A program made the translations under genes and the position numbers. 64,000 bases of DNA, taken from Mesomycoplasma ovipneumoniae. GTDB lineage: Bacteria > Bacillota_I > Bacilli_A > Mycoplasmatales > Metamycoplasmataceae. Shown one piece after another: positions 27,795 through 39,581 of the stretch. Positions within the stretch are counted from its first letter, which is position 1. Every line of letters starts with the position of its first letter. The DNA is taken from assembly GCF_038095995.1 (NCBI RefSeq), contig NZ_CP146005.1, positions 1,046,001-1,110,000 of the forward strand, in the 5' to 3' direction. The notes under the pieces were generated by a model. That model did no database searches and was not told where the DNA came from. It saw nothing but the letters and a program-made list of their open reading frames with translations.

Positions 27795-29276
27795 TTATAC
27801 GTCGTTATTTACTGTTTGTTTGTCTTTTTCTTCATATTTATCTAAATAATTGTTTTTTAAATCATCAATTAGTTCAAGCCGGCTAACATTTTTATCAAAA
27901 ACAATATTCTTATCCTTAGGAAAAGCCAAGATTTGGAAAGCCACTTTATCAAAACTAGATTCAGGGCTTCTAACAAAATTTAGTGTTAAATCCGTTTGAA
28001 AAATTGTTGTCAAAAAAATATTATTATTTTCCGTTTTTCTAAGAAGTAATTTTTCTCATTCCACTCTTCTTGGAACATCAGCAGGATCCGGTATAGGGTC
28101 GGGAGTCAACCTTCAAAATGATTCATAACCAATTCGCTCCCAAGTTTCGTAAATAAAAATATTATTATTTTTTAGAAATTCACCAAGTTTTTCGCTGTTT
28201 AGAAATTTTTGTTCAAAATCAGAAATTAGATCATTTTGGTCAATTTTTAATTTAGGATCTAATTTTGAAATTCGCTCAATAATTGTTGCCTTAAATTCGT
28301 CAATATTTTTAATAATTGCATGTTTTTTTGGTAAAAAACTGTTAGATCAAGGATTAATTTTATTTGTAATTAAATCAAGAATTTTTGGCTTTAAGGTTTT
28401 AATATTATTAATTTTTTGGCTAAAATCGATAATATCAAATATAAAAGATGATGAATAAGTACTAATCTTGTTTTTTGGCAAATTATACTTTTTTGCAAGT
28501 TTATTATAAATTTTTCTAGCTTCTCTTTCAATTAATATTTTCAATTTTTTCTGTTCTTCATAATCTATAATGTTATCGTCGGTGTAAATTCCTCCGTCAA
28601 TTTCCCTAAAAGTGATTGTTTTATTTTTAGGGTAGACTATAACATTAAAAAAAGGCGAATCAGGAAAATTCATAGCGGGTTGAACTAATTCTCCTTCTAT
28701 AACATAATCTGGTACAAGTCTTGTGGCTATAATGTTTGAAGAACCATTTTCTTCAAAATAATAGTGGCTAACACGAGTCTGCATTCAATTTCTGACATTT
28801 TCGTCTATTATAATATTGTTTTTTTCTAATACTTTTTCAAGAGGCTCTCCCTTTAGAAATTTGTCTTCAAATTCTGACTTGAGTTCAGAAGTATTAAATT
28901 TGGCAAAATTAGGATTATTTTTTATAATTTCTTCCGTTCTATTAATAATATTTTTTTCAAATTGCTCTAGGTTTTCAATTGTTATTATATCTTGTTCGCC
29001 AAGGAATAAATTTTTGTCCCGTTTTCCTTGGGGTTGATTATAAAACAGATTTAAGGCTGAAAAAGTACCATTTTTTGCATTAAATTCTTCATAATGTTTC
29101 GCTAGTAAATTTAAAAAATAGTTAGAATTATAATTTTTCGGATTGTTAATTTCCTCATCTATGTTAAAAATTTGTTTAGTAATAAAATGAATTAAATTTC
29201 CGCAGGAGGTTAAAAAAAATGCCGGAATTAAAAGGGTTGTTCCCAAAAATTTAGTAAGAATTAGTTTAGTTTTCAT
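27795..29276 (-). CDS. Two-domain cassette lipoprotein A
   Basis: 493 residues with TGA as Trp. Signal peptide with lipobox LLIPAFFLTSCG, so a surface lipoprotein. The mature protein contains two copies of one domain: first at about residues 60-250 (ENLEQFEKNIINR, ELKSEFEDKFLKG, NNIIIDE, FFNVIVYPKNKTITF), then at about 320-490 (KNIDEFKATIIER, DLISDFEQKFLNS, NNIFIYETWE, FQILAFPKDKNIVF). It is the diverged paralogue of the lipoproteins at 29913 and 33919. Its ATG overlaps the last codons of an upstream subtilase remnant by 11 bp. The arrangement suggests a binding or adaptor partner for the protease, but that is inference. Confidence 0.8.
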
Positions 29277-29450
29277 TGTCTACCAAATAAGAAAGTGCTA
29301 ATTTGTCATCCACCGAATTTTCAAAAACGGAAGATCTATAATTTCAAACATTAATCTGATAATAACCAGATTCGTTTGACCTAAAATGGGTTTTATTACT
29401 AAAGTTTGCATAACATCAATATATTTGTTATTAATTCAATTTTGCCTTCT
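29266..29450 (-). pseudogene. Deleted subtilase gene, N- and C-terminal scraps joined
   Basis: The minus strand reads YANFSNKTHFRSNESGYY and then INVWNYRSSVFENSVDDK and a stop. NFSNK is near the N-terminus of the intact subtilases (about residue 50), while RSNESGYY belongs to the last 50 residues, so about 600 codons between them are gone. Upstream DNA (frameshifted start region and the 29470-29560 block) still matches the intact loci. The deletion kept the overlap with the downstream lipoprotein gene. Confidence 0.68.
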
Positions 29451-29634
29451 ATCTAACTTATATCATCTAAGAAATTTCTAAATCATCTTTTTATTCATAA
29501 TTAATTATATCAAAAATAGTTGTGATTCAATAAAAGTTGTTATAAAAACTAAATAAAAATTAATAGAAAAAATCAGCCAACTAGTTTTTTATCAATGATT
29601 TTGATTGTAGCACTTTTGTTAATTTTTCTACGGG

Positions 29635-29802
29635 GGTGTTCATAATTTTGCAATCTAAATATTTAAAATAGATATGGTTTTTACTTTGATATCTTAATAA
29701 AACAGTAAAAAAATTGTAATTAACTTTTGCTAAGAAAAATTAAAAAAGTCCCTAAAAACTGAGACTTTTTTAAAATTACCTTATCAAACTGGGAAACTCG
29801 GG
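29635..29802. repeat. IS256-type end fused to an end-A relic
   Basis: Starts GGTGTTCATAATTTTG, like the right inverted repeat of the IS256-family copies, then continues into the end-A core and finishes AAACTGGGAAACTCGGG. The same composite lies at 33643-33806, so it was duplicated with the cassettes. Confidence 0.55.
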
Positions 29803-29811
29803 GAAAAGAAA

Positions 29812-29846
29812 CATGCAAAATTGACACAATAAATCAATTTTGCATG
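29812..29846 (-). terminator. Terminator of cassette B
   Basis: CATGCAAAATTGA (29812-29824) pairs with TCAATTTTGCATG (29834-29846), followed on the minus strand by TTTCTTTTCC. It lies 67 bp past the lipoprotein stop. Confidence 0.7.
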
Positions 29847-29912
29847 TATATAAAACAATTTAATAATGATTTGGCAAAAAAGTTTGATAAATCTATGGAA
29901 AATAAATCTGTA

Positions 29913-31326
29913 CTAACCCGTTTTTTCCATTTTTCATTCTGGTAAATAATTTTTTATTACTGATTCGATTGTTTTAAGACGATTAATGTTTTTATTAAAA
30001 ATAATATTTTTTTCTTTTGGAACTACCAAAATTTGAAAAGCAACTTTATTAAATTTTGACCACGGGAAAAAACCCGAAAAAGCATCAAAATCATAATCTG
30101 AATGGCTAATAGGTTGTAAAAAAATATTGTTATTTTCTTCATTTGTAATGATTATTTTTTCAAATTCTACTGTTGTTGATTTATTACCAGAATTTAAATA
30201 ATAAGATTGCGGAGAACCATAGACAAATTTTTCTCATGTTTCATATATAAAAATATTTGAATTTTTAAAGATTTCTTCTAGCTTTTTTCCACTAAATACT
30301 TTCGTTTCAAAATCATTTGTAAATTCATTTTCATCTATTTTTAAACTTGGGTCCAATTTTGAAATACGATTAATTATTTTATCTTTAAATTCTTCTAAAT
30401 TTTTAATTATTGCTTGTTTATTTTCAAAAAAATTATTGACTCAAGGGTCGAGTTTTTCAGCAACTTTATCGTACGGTTGCTTTAATTTAAAAAATTGAAT
30501 TTTATTTTTCTTTTGGATAGACTTAATTTCATCAGAAATTTCATAAAATGTTTTATTTTTTAAATAATTCGGAAGAAAATACCTTTTTTCAAGCTCGCGG
30601 TAAATTTTTCTAGTTTTATTTACAGTTTTTTCGAAAGTTGCATTACGATCATGGTCAAAAATAATTTTTTTGTGTTTGGGATATAAAATAACCGTAAAAT
30701 ATGGATTAAACACTGGTTCAATCCCTAAATTCATAACCTGAAAAAAATGAACATTTTTCGCTTGAAAAGGAGTTATATTTATATAACCCTTCACTTTATC
30801 ATGAAAATAATATTGTTCTGCATATAACTCGTCTTTTTCGCCAAAATGCTCAATAATTAAAATATTGTTCTTCTTAAGTGTTTCTTCTATTGTTGTGCCA
30901 TTTAAAAATTTTTCTTCAAATTCTTTTTTTATTGAAGCAGCGCTAACAAAACGATCTATATTGGCGTCTTTTGTAATTTCTTTGGATTTGTCAACTATCT
31001 TTTCTTGAAATTCTTCAAGATTATAAATATAGAATGAGTCACTCTGACCAAGAAAATAATTTTGGGTTGTATTTTGGCTTTTATTTTTGTCTTTTTTTTC
31101 TTCTTGCAAAGAATAAAAAAAATTTAATGGGGAAAATGTCGCCCTTTTTACATTATTATCTTCATAATGTTCTTCCAATAAATTTAACAAATAGTATCTT
31201 TTATATTTATCATCATCACGATCTGGGCTTGGACTAGTAAAAATGAAATTAAAAAACTGGCCACATGAACTCAAAAAAAATGGTAAAGTTAAGGAACCTA
31301 TAACTATAAATTTACTAAAAAAGTAT

Positions 31327-31337
<11 letters not shown>
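29913..31337 (-). CDS. Two-domain cassette lipoprotein B
   Basis: 474 residues with TGA as Trp; signal peptide with lipobox TLPFFLSSCG. Two repeated domains as in lipoprotein A (first: EFQEKIVDKSKEI, IKKEFEEKFLNG, NNILIIE, FTVILYPKHKKIIF; second: EFKDKIINRIS, FTNDFETKVFSG, SNIFIYETWE, FQILVVPKEKNIIF). Very similar to lipoprotein C at 33919. ATG 31337 lies inside the last codons of the subtilase gene (overlap 11 bp), implying fixed one-to-one expression. Function not known; surface location follows from the lipobox. Confidence 0.82.
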
Positions 31338-33423
<2,086 letters not shown>

Positions 33424-33642
33424 AAAAGCCAAACCTTATTATAAATTTTATTTTCTATCTAACTTATATCAACTAAGAAATTTGTAATTCATCTTTTTAT
33501 TAATTAATTAATTATATCAAAAAATAGTTGTGATTCAATAAAAGTTGTTATAAAAACTAAATAAAAATTAGTAGGAAAAAATCAGGCAACTAGTTTTTTA
33601 TCAGTGATTTTGAGTGCAGTAATTTTGTTAATTTTTCTATGG

Positions 33643-33806
33643 GAGTGTTCATAATTTTGTGATCTAAATATTTAAATAGGTATGATTTTTATTTTGATAT
33701 CCTAATAAAACGGTAAAAAAATTGTAATTAACTTTTGCCAGAAAAATTAAAAAAGTCCCTAAAAACAGACACTTTTTCAAAATTATCTTGTCAAACTGGG
33801 AAACTT
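33643..33806. repeat. IS256-type end fused to an end-A relic, second copy
   Basis: Same composite as 29635-29802: GGGAGTGTTCATAATTTTGT at the left, end-A core, CAAACTGGGAAACTT at the right. The DNA at 33424-33642 repeats the pre-subtilase block seen at 29455-29634 and 37330-37520. No gene is present. Confidence 0.55.
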
Positions 33807-33818
33807 AAAAAAAGAAAA

Positions 33819-33851
33819 ATGCAAAATTGACACAATGAGTCAATTTTGCAT
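33819..33851 (-). terminator. Terminator of cassette C
   Basis: ATGCAAAATTGAC (33819-33831) and GTCAATTTTGCAT (33839-33851); on the minus strand a T-rich tract follows. Homologous to 29812-29846. Confidence 0.72.
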
Positions 33852-33918
33852 GTATATGAAACAATTTAATAAGAAATTGGCAAAAAAGTTTGATAAGTCT
33901 ATGAAAAATAAATCTGTA

Positions 33919-35349
33919 CTAACCCGTTTTTTCTATTTTTCATTGTGGTAAATAATTTTTTATTACTGATTCGAGTGTTTTAAGACGATTAATGTTTTTA
34001 TTAAAAATAATATTTTTTTCTTTTGGAACTACCAAAATTTGAAAAGCAACTTTATTAAATTTTGATTTCGTGAAAAAACGCGAAAAAGCATTAAAACTAT
34101 AATCTGAATGGCTAATAGGTTCTAAAAAAATATTGTTATTTTCTTCCTTTGTAATGATTATGTTCTCAAATTCTACTGTTGCTGATTTATTATCAGAATT
34201 TAAATAATAAGATTGCGGAGAACCATAGACAAATTTTTCTCATGTTTCATATATAAAAATATTTGAATTTTTAAAGATATTCTCAAGCTTTTCCCCTTTA
34301 AATACTTTTGTTTCAAAATCGTTTATAAATTCATTTTCATCTATCTTTAAATTTGAGTCCAATTTTGAAATACGATTAATTATTTTATCCTTAAATTCTT
34401 CTAAATTTTTAATTATCCCGTGCTTATTTTCAAAAAAATTATTGACTCAAGGGTCGAGTTTTTCAGCAACTTTATCATACGGTTGTTTTAATTTAAAAAA
34501 TTGAATTTTATTTTTCTTTTGCATAGACTTAATTTCATCAAAAATATCATAAAATGCTTTATTTTTTAAATAATTCGGAAGTAAATACCTTTTTTCAAGA
34601 TCATGATAAATTTTTCTAGTTTTATTTACATTTTTTTCGTAAGTTGTTTTAAAATCATAGTGAAAATAAATTTTTTTGTCTTTGGGGTATAAAACAACAG
34701 TAAAATATGGACTAAACACTGGTTCAATCCCCAAATTCGTATACTGAATAAAATGAATATCTTTTGCTCGAAAAGGAGTCATATTTATATAGCGATCCTC
34801 TTTATCATCGAAATAATAATGTCTAGACGATAATAGACTTTTTTCGCCAAAATGCTCCATAATTAAAATATTATTGTTCTTAAGCGTTTCTTCTATTGTT
34901 GTACCATTTAGAAATTTTTCTTCAAATTCTTTTTTTATTGAAGCAGTGCTAACAAAACGATCTATATTGGCCTCTTTTGTAATTTCTTTGGATTTGTCAA
35001 CTATATTTTTTTGAAATTCTTCAAAAGTATAAATATCAATTGAATTTTTATTACCAAGAAAATAATTTCGACTTCTATTTTGGGCTACTTTGTTATCTTT
35101 ATTTTCTTTTTGCAAGGAATAGAAAAAATTTAATGGCGAAAATGTCGCCCTTTTTACATTATTCTCTTCATAATGTTTATCTAATAGATTTAAAAAATAA
35201 TCTCCACTATATTTATGATTATCTTCATCTAGGCTTGGTTTAGGTTTAGTAGAGGTAAAATTAAAAAATTGACCGCATGAACTCAAAAAAAATGGCAAAG
35301 TTAAGGAACTTATAACTATAAATTTACTAAAAAAATGTTTAATTTTCAT
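33919..35349 (-). CDS. Two-domain cassette lipoprotein C
   Basis: 476 residues with TGA as Trp. Lipobox TLPFFLSSCG, two internal domain repeats, and a C-terminus QILVVPKEKNIIFNKNINRL almost identical to lipoprotein B. A longer frame starts at 35370, but ATG 35349 is chosen because it aligns with the other two lipoproteins and overlaps the subtilase stop by 11 bp as they do. Differences from B cluster in the middle (for example after NNILIMEHFGEK and around YFHYDFKTTYEKN), suggesting local diversification of an exposed part. Confidence 0.82.
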
Positions 35350-37321
35350 TATGCACCAAATAAGAAGCAACTATTCTGTCATCCTCCGAATTTTCAAAAA
35401 CGGAAGATTTATAATTTTTAACATAAATACGATAATAGGCAGATTCGTTTGACTTAAAATCTATTAATTCATCGTTGCTCAGGATGCTATTAGATCTTGC
35501 AACATCAACTCAATCGCCATTTGAATTTAATTTTTGTAAGTAAAGATCATAATCTGAAACAAAAGTACCACCTTGTCGTTTTTTTGTTGCCTCTAACGAT
35601 AATCAATCGCTGCTAACATTTCTGGTAATTGCCGGTAAAAATCACCATCAGCCAGATATATTTTGCCCTGTTTCGTTATTTTTTAGCATTCCAGCGTTAA
35701 AGTTTCAAGACAAAGAGGCTTTAATTGTCTCATTTGAATTAACTCAGAACCTATTGCCAGTAAAAATAACTTCGCCCTCATTTTCTTTATTGCCAAACAT
35801 AAAACTAGTATTATCTGCCGCTTCTTTCATTTTTTCAAAATCAGGGATTCCAGCCCCGTACTTTTCATAATAACCACTATCTTTTTTATCCAAATCATTA
35901 TGATTTGGACTTATTGCAGAAACAGAAAGAATAGATTTTATTACTGGAACTCTAAAATCATTACGAACTCAAAGTGGTTTTCCTCTTAAAAGTGTTGATA
36001 TTAATCCGGTTACAATAGGGGCTGCATAACTAGTTCCACTTACATATTTTTTGCTTTGGCCAGATTGATTTTTATCATCAAGAACATTATAAATCTGACC
36101 TGGAGCTACTACTAAGGGCTTAGCAAATTGCAAGTACTGATCACCAGTTTTAAAATTAGAATAAGGGGCTATTTCATTTTTTGCTATATTAGAATTACTA
36201 GAATTATCTTCGAGCGCACCAACCACTATTGAATTTATTGACAAGCTTCTATCATCAATTCATGGATTATCATCAGCTTTATTTTTGCCAAATTCATCCT
36301 CGTCAATTTTATCAGCACCATTACCAGCAGCAAACACATTAATTACGCCGTATTTTCTTGCTAAAAAATCAAGTAAATATGCATTTTCGTTGTAGTCTTT
36401 AAAGTCTACAAGTTTATTTCCATAACTGTGATTTATTACCCTTACATCTTTAGTAGCCATTCATTCAATTGCTTTTTGCCACTCAGCATCTGTTTTAAAT
36501 ATTGATAAATACAAATCCGACTTTTTATCAACACCTGCTTTGCCGCCTAAAATTAATGAGACTAGCGTTGAATGATATGGTTTTTCTGCTTGCTTGGGTC
36601 TGTTTGAAACTAGATCATTTATATTTAATTGATTTTCATTAAAATATATATTAAAATTTGAGTTAAATTTGTCTAAAAATTCTATAGCGCCAACCTTTGA
36701 GGTGGCTTTATCTTGATTTTCATTGTCTTTTGCTGCTTGTTTTTGGAAATTTACTATTGAAATATTTTTATTTAACGACTCGCTAAAAAGTGAATGATAA
36801 TCATCATTATTATTTAACGGATTATTATCATTTAACGTTTCAACATGTCCTGTTTGTTTGTCCTTTTCTTCATTTTTATAAACAATAAATCGACTGATAG
36901 TAGAATTTTTTAAGGAATTTTTGACAAAAAATTCTCGATCATTTTCAGTATCAAAATAAAACCAGACAATTGGCAACATTTGGCTGTATTTTGTTTCTTT
37001 ATATTTTAAGTTTAACTTCTTTATTTTTTCTAAAAAATCAATATTAAAAGAAGTTATTTTTTTAGGATCAGTATCTAAAAAGTCAGGATTTAATAATAAT
37101 TTTAATTCAAAATTATTATCTAGATTTTCAACCTTTGAGAATTTATTTAATTTTTTAATAAAAGGCTCTCTTACATCGATTTTATTACTAAAGTTTGTAG
37201 AATATCAATATTGCTTATTATTATTTCAATTTATAACCAGCGAACCGTATATTAATGAAATTAAAGTAAAACCAGACAAATATAAGGCAAACTTTTTAAA
37301 TTTTTTAATTTTTTCAACCAT
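35339..37321 (-). CDS. Subtilisin-like (S8) serine protease, cassette C
   Basis: 660 residues with TGA as Trp. Same layout as the cassette B protease: membrane segment, short Asn run (3), S8 domain with His250 (YHSTLVSLILGG), Asn334 (VFAAGNGAD) and Ser431 (SGTSYAAPIVTG). The Asp position is Glu214 (VGAIEFLDKF), as in its paralogue. It lacks about 40 residues near position 570 that the paralogue has (the ITGVVSGLFNITVPIQAATG region). The C-terminus VKNYKSSVFENSEDDRIVAS overlaps lipoprotein C. The domain looks intact. Confidence 0.84.
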
Positions 37322-37527
37322 AAAAACCAAATCTTATCTTGTATCTAACTTATATCAACTAAGAGATTTCTAAGTCATCTTTTTATTCTTATTAATTATA
37401 TCAAAAAATAGTTCTGATTCAATAAAAGTTGTTATAAAAACTAAATAAAAATTAGTAGAAAAAAATCAGCCAACTAGTTTTTTGTCAAGATTTTGAGTGC
37501 AGTACTTTTGTTAATTTTTCTACTTAT

Positions 37528-37795
37528 TTAAGCTCCAAATTAGACAGGAACTTTATATTAATTATAGTATTAAAAAATATAACTATATAACAAAAAGTGA
37601 TAGACAAGCATTTATAAATAGATAATGTTATAAGTATTTTCACAAATTTAAATTAAAAATATTAGATACATTGAAATAAAATGGTGGAAATCCACCTAAA
37701 TTCTTCAAACTATTACTAAACATAAGTTTATTTATGTTAAAATTATTTTGAAATAAAATGGTGGAAATCCACTTAAATTTTTCAAGTGAGGTAGC
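37528..37795 (+). repeat. Leader repeat with two GTGGAAATCCAC hairpins
   Basis: Lies directly before the AAA ATPase gene. The motif AAATAAAATGGTGGAAATCC, then ACC/ACT, occurs twice (37676-37702 and 37750-37778), each forming a small GTGG-AAAT-CCAC hairpin. The first 210 bp recur at 58640-58850 without the ATPase gene. It may be a regulatory leader or a footprint of gene mobility. The DNA at 37322-37527 is the pre-subtilase block. Confidence 0.5.
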
Positions 37796-37798
37796 AAA

Positions 37799-39094
37799 AT
37801 GATAATAAAACGTGATTTTTATCTTAACCAAATAATTGATAAAAAAGAGAATGACAGAATCAAGATTATTACTGGCATAAGAAGATGTGGAAAATCATAT
37901 TTATTATTCAATTTATATCGTGATTACCTACTTAGCAGTGGAATTAAAGAAAATCAAATTATAACAATTGCTCTTGACCAAATTGATAATATTGAATACC
38001 GAAATCCATTTAGATTAAATGAATATATTAAGAAAAAAACAAAAAATATAAACAAAATGTACTACATTTTCATTGACGAAATTCAATTATCTGAAAATGT
38101 ATCAAATCCTTATATTGATAGTAATGAAAAAAATATAACCTTTGTAGATGTGCTTTTAAGTCTTATGAAACATAGTAACTTAGATATTTATATTACTGGT
38201 AGTAACTCTAAAATGCTTTCATCAGATTTATTAACTCAATTCAGAGACCGCGGAGACCAAGTGCATGTAAATCCTTTATCTTTTGCTGAAGTTTATGAAT
38301 TATTTGATGACAAATCAGAAGCTTTTGAACATTATTTTGTATACGGTGGTATGCCACATATTTATAAATTGCAAAATGATGAACAGAAAAGTCATTATTT
38401 AAAGCAGTTATTCAAGCAAACGTATATTAAAGACATTCTTGAGCGCAACAAAATACATAATGAGCAACAAATACTTGAAATCCTGCTTGACTTTACATCT
38501 TCAAATATTGGTTCTTTAACCAATCCCTCTAAGCTTGCAAAACGTTTTTTGTCAGAAAAACAAATACACATATCATCAAATACAATTTTTAAGTATCTTA
38601 AATTTTTTGAAGAATCTTATATTATTCAATGCGCTTATCGCTACGATGTAAAGGGTTCTAAATATTTTTCAACCCCATTTAAATATTATTTTTCAGATAT
38701 TGGTCTAAGAAATGCAAGATTAAATTTTCGCCAAATAGAAAACAATCATATAATGGAAAATATAATCTACAATGATTTACTTCGAAGAGGATACAATATT
38801 GACATTGGTGTTGTAGAACATGAATTTAAAAACGGCTCAACAAGAAAAAAAGTTCAGCTTGAAATAGATTTTGTTATAAATAAAGGCCACAAAAGATACT
38901 ATATTCAATCAGCGTTTAATATTGACAATTTAGAAAAAAAAGAACAAGAAATAACCTCGCTTAAAAAAATAAATGATTCATTTAAAAAAATAGTTATAGT
39001 AAGAAACAAAATAATTCCAAAACACGATGAAAATGGTATTTTATACATTGGTTTAGAAGATTTTTTACTTAATGAATCAATAATAGACTTATAA
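37799..39094 (+). CDS. AAA-type ATPase with DUF4143-like C-terminal domain
   Basis: 431 residues, no internal TGA and no Trp at all. Walker A is GIRRCGKS at residues 26-33; Walker B is MYYIFIDEIQL; IYITGSNSKMLSSDL fits sensor 1. RDRGDQVHVNPLSFAEVYEL is the conserved bridge of this family (AAA_14 + DUF4143). The C-terminal part ends in a nuclease-fold-like EIDFVINKGHKRYYIQSAFN. Such ATPases are common accessory genes in bacteria and their role is not settled. GTGAGGTAG lies before ATG 37799. It is on the opposite strand to the cassettes and is followed by a perfect terminator. Confidence 0.85.
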   Translation: MIIKRDFYLNQIIDKKENDRIKIITGIRRCGKSYLLFNLYRDYLLSSGIKENQIITIALDQIDNIEYRNPFRLNEYIKKKTKNINKMYYIFIDEIQLSENVSNPYIDSNEKNITFVDVLLSLMKHSNLDIYITGSNSKMLSSDLLTQFRDRGDQVHVNPLSFAEVYELFDDKSEAFEHYFVYGGMPHIYKLQNDEQKSHYLKQLFKQTYIKDILERNKIHNEQQILEILLDFTSSNIGSLTNPSKLAKRFLSEKQIHISSNTIFKYLKFFEESYIIQCAYRYDVKGSKYFSTPFKYYFSDIGLRNARLNFRQIENNHIMENIIYNDLLRRGYNIDIGVVEHEFKNGSTRKKVQLEIDFVINKGHKRYYIQSAFNIDNLEKKEQEITSLKKINDSFKKIVIVRNKIIPKHDENGILYIGLEDFLLNESIIDL

Positions 39095-39126
39095 TTTTTA
39101 AAGAGACTATTAACTACCCTAATTTT

Positions 39127-39150
39127 AAAGGTGTCGAATTCGACACCTTT
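39127..39150. terminator. Perfect palindromic terminator
   Basis: AAAGGTGTCGAA / TTCGACACCTTT with no loop interruption, 33 bp after the ATPase stop. Flanking A and T tracts allow use on either strand. Confidence 0.75.
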
Positions 39151-39212
39151 AAAAAGAAAAAAGGTAGCAATCCTTTACATTATCGCCACAAAGATGGATT
39201 GAAAATACAAAT

Positions 39213-39330
39213 GGGGAGTGTTCATAATTTTGTGTTCTAAGTAAATCTGTTTTGATATTTTAGTAAATCAGTAAAAAATTGTAATTAACTTTTGCCAAAA
39301 AAATTAAAAAAGTGCTAAAAACTAAACCAG
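39213..39330 (+). repeat. Hybrid of IS256-type end and end-A core
   Basis: GGGAGTGTTCATAATTTTGT, GTTCTAAGTAAATCTGTTTT, then the end-A core TTGTAATTAACTTTTGCC. Immediately after, at 39337-39352, AACACTAAGGTGTT forms a small hairpin that also occurs at 59049. No gene is present in 39151-39581. Confidence 0.5.
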
Positions 39331-39581
39331 GACAGAGAAAGTTAACACTAAGGTGTTGGCTATTTTTGTTCTAGTTTAGTTATGGTTGCATTTTTTATTT
39401 CCAAATTATTATAAAGAAGATCTTATTTTAAATATTTAGAAAAACCTAAACTGTGTTGCAAAACCATGAACAATTTTAGTTTTATTACCAAAAAACCTAA
39501 AGTTTATTTTTCACCTTTTTACAAAAAAGTAAAATGTGTTATATAATAAAAAAAATATTGAATTCAATAAAAGAGTTAATT

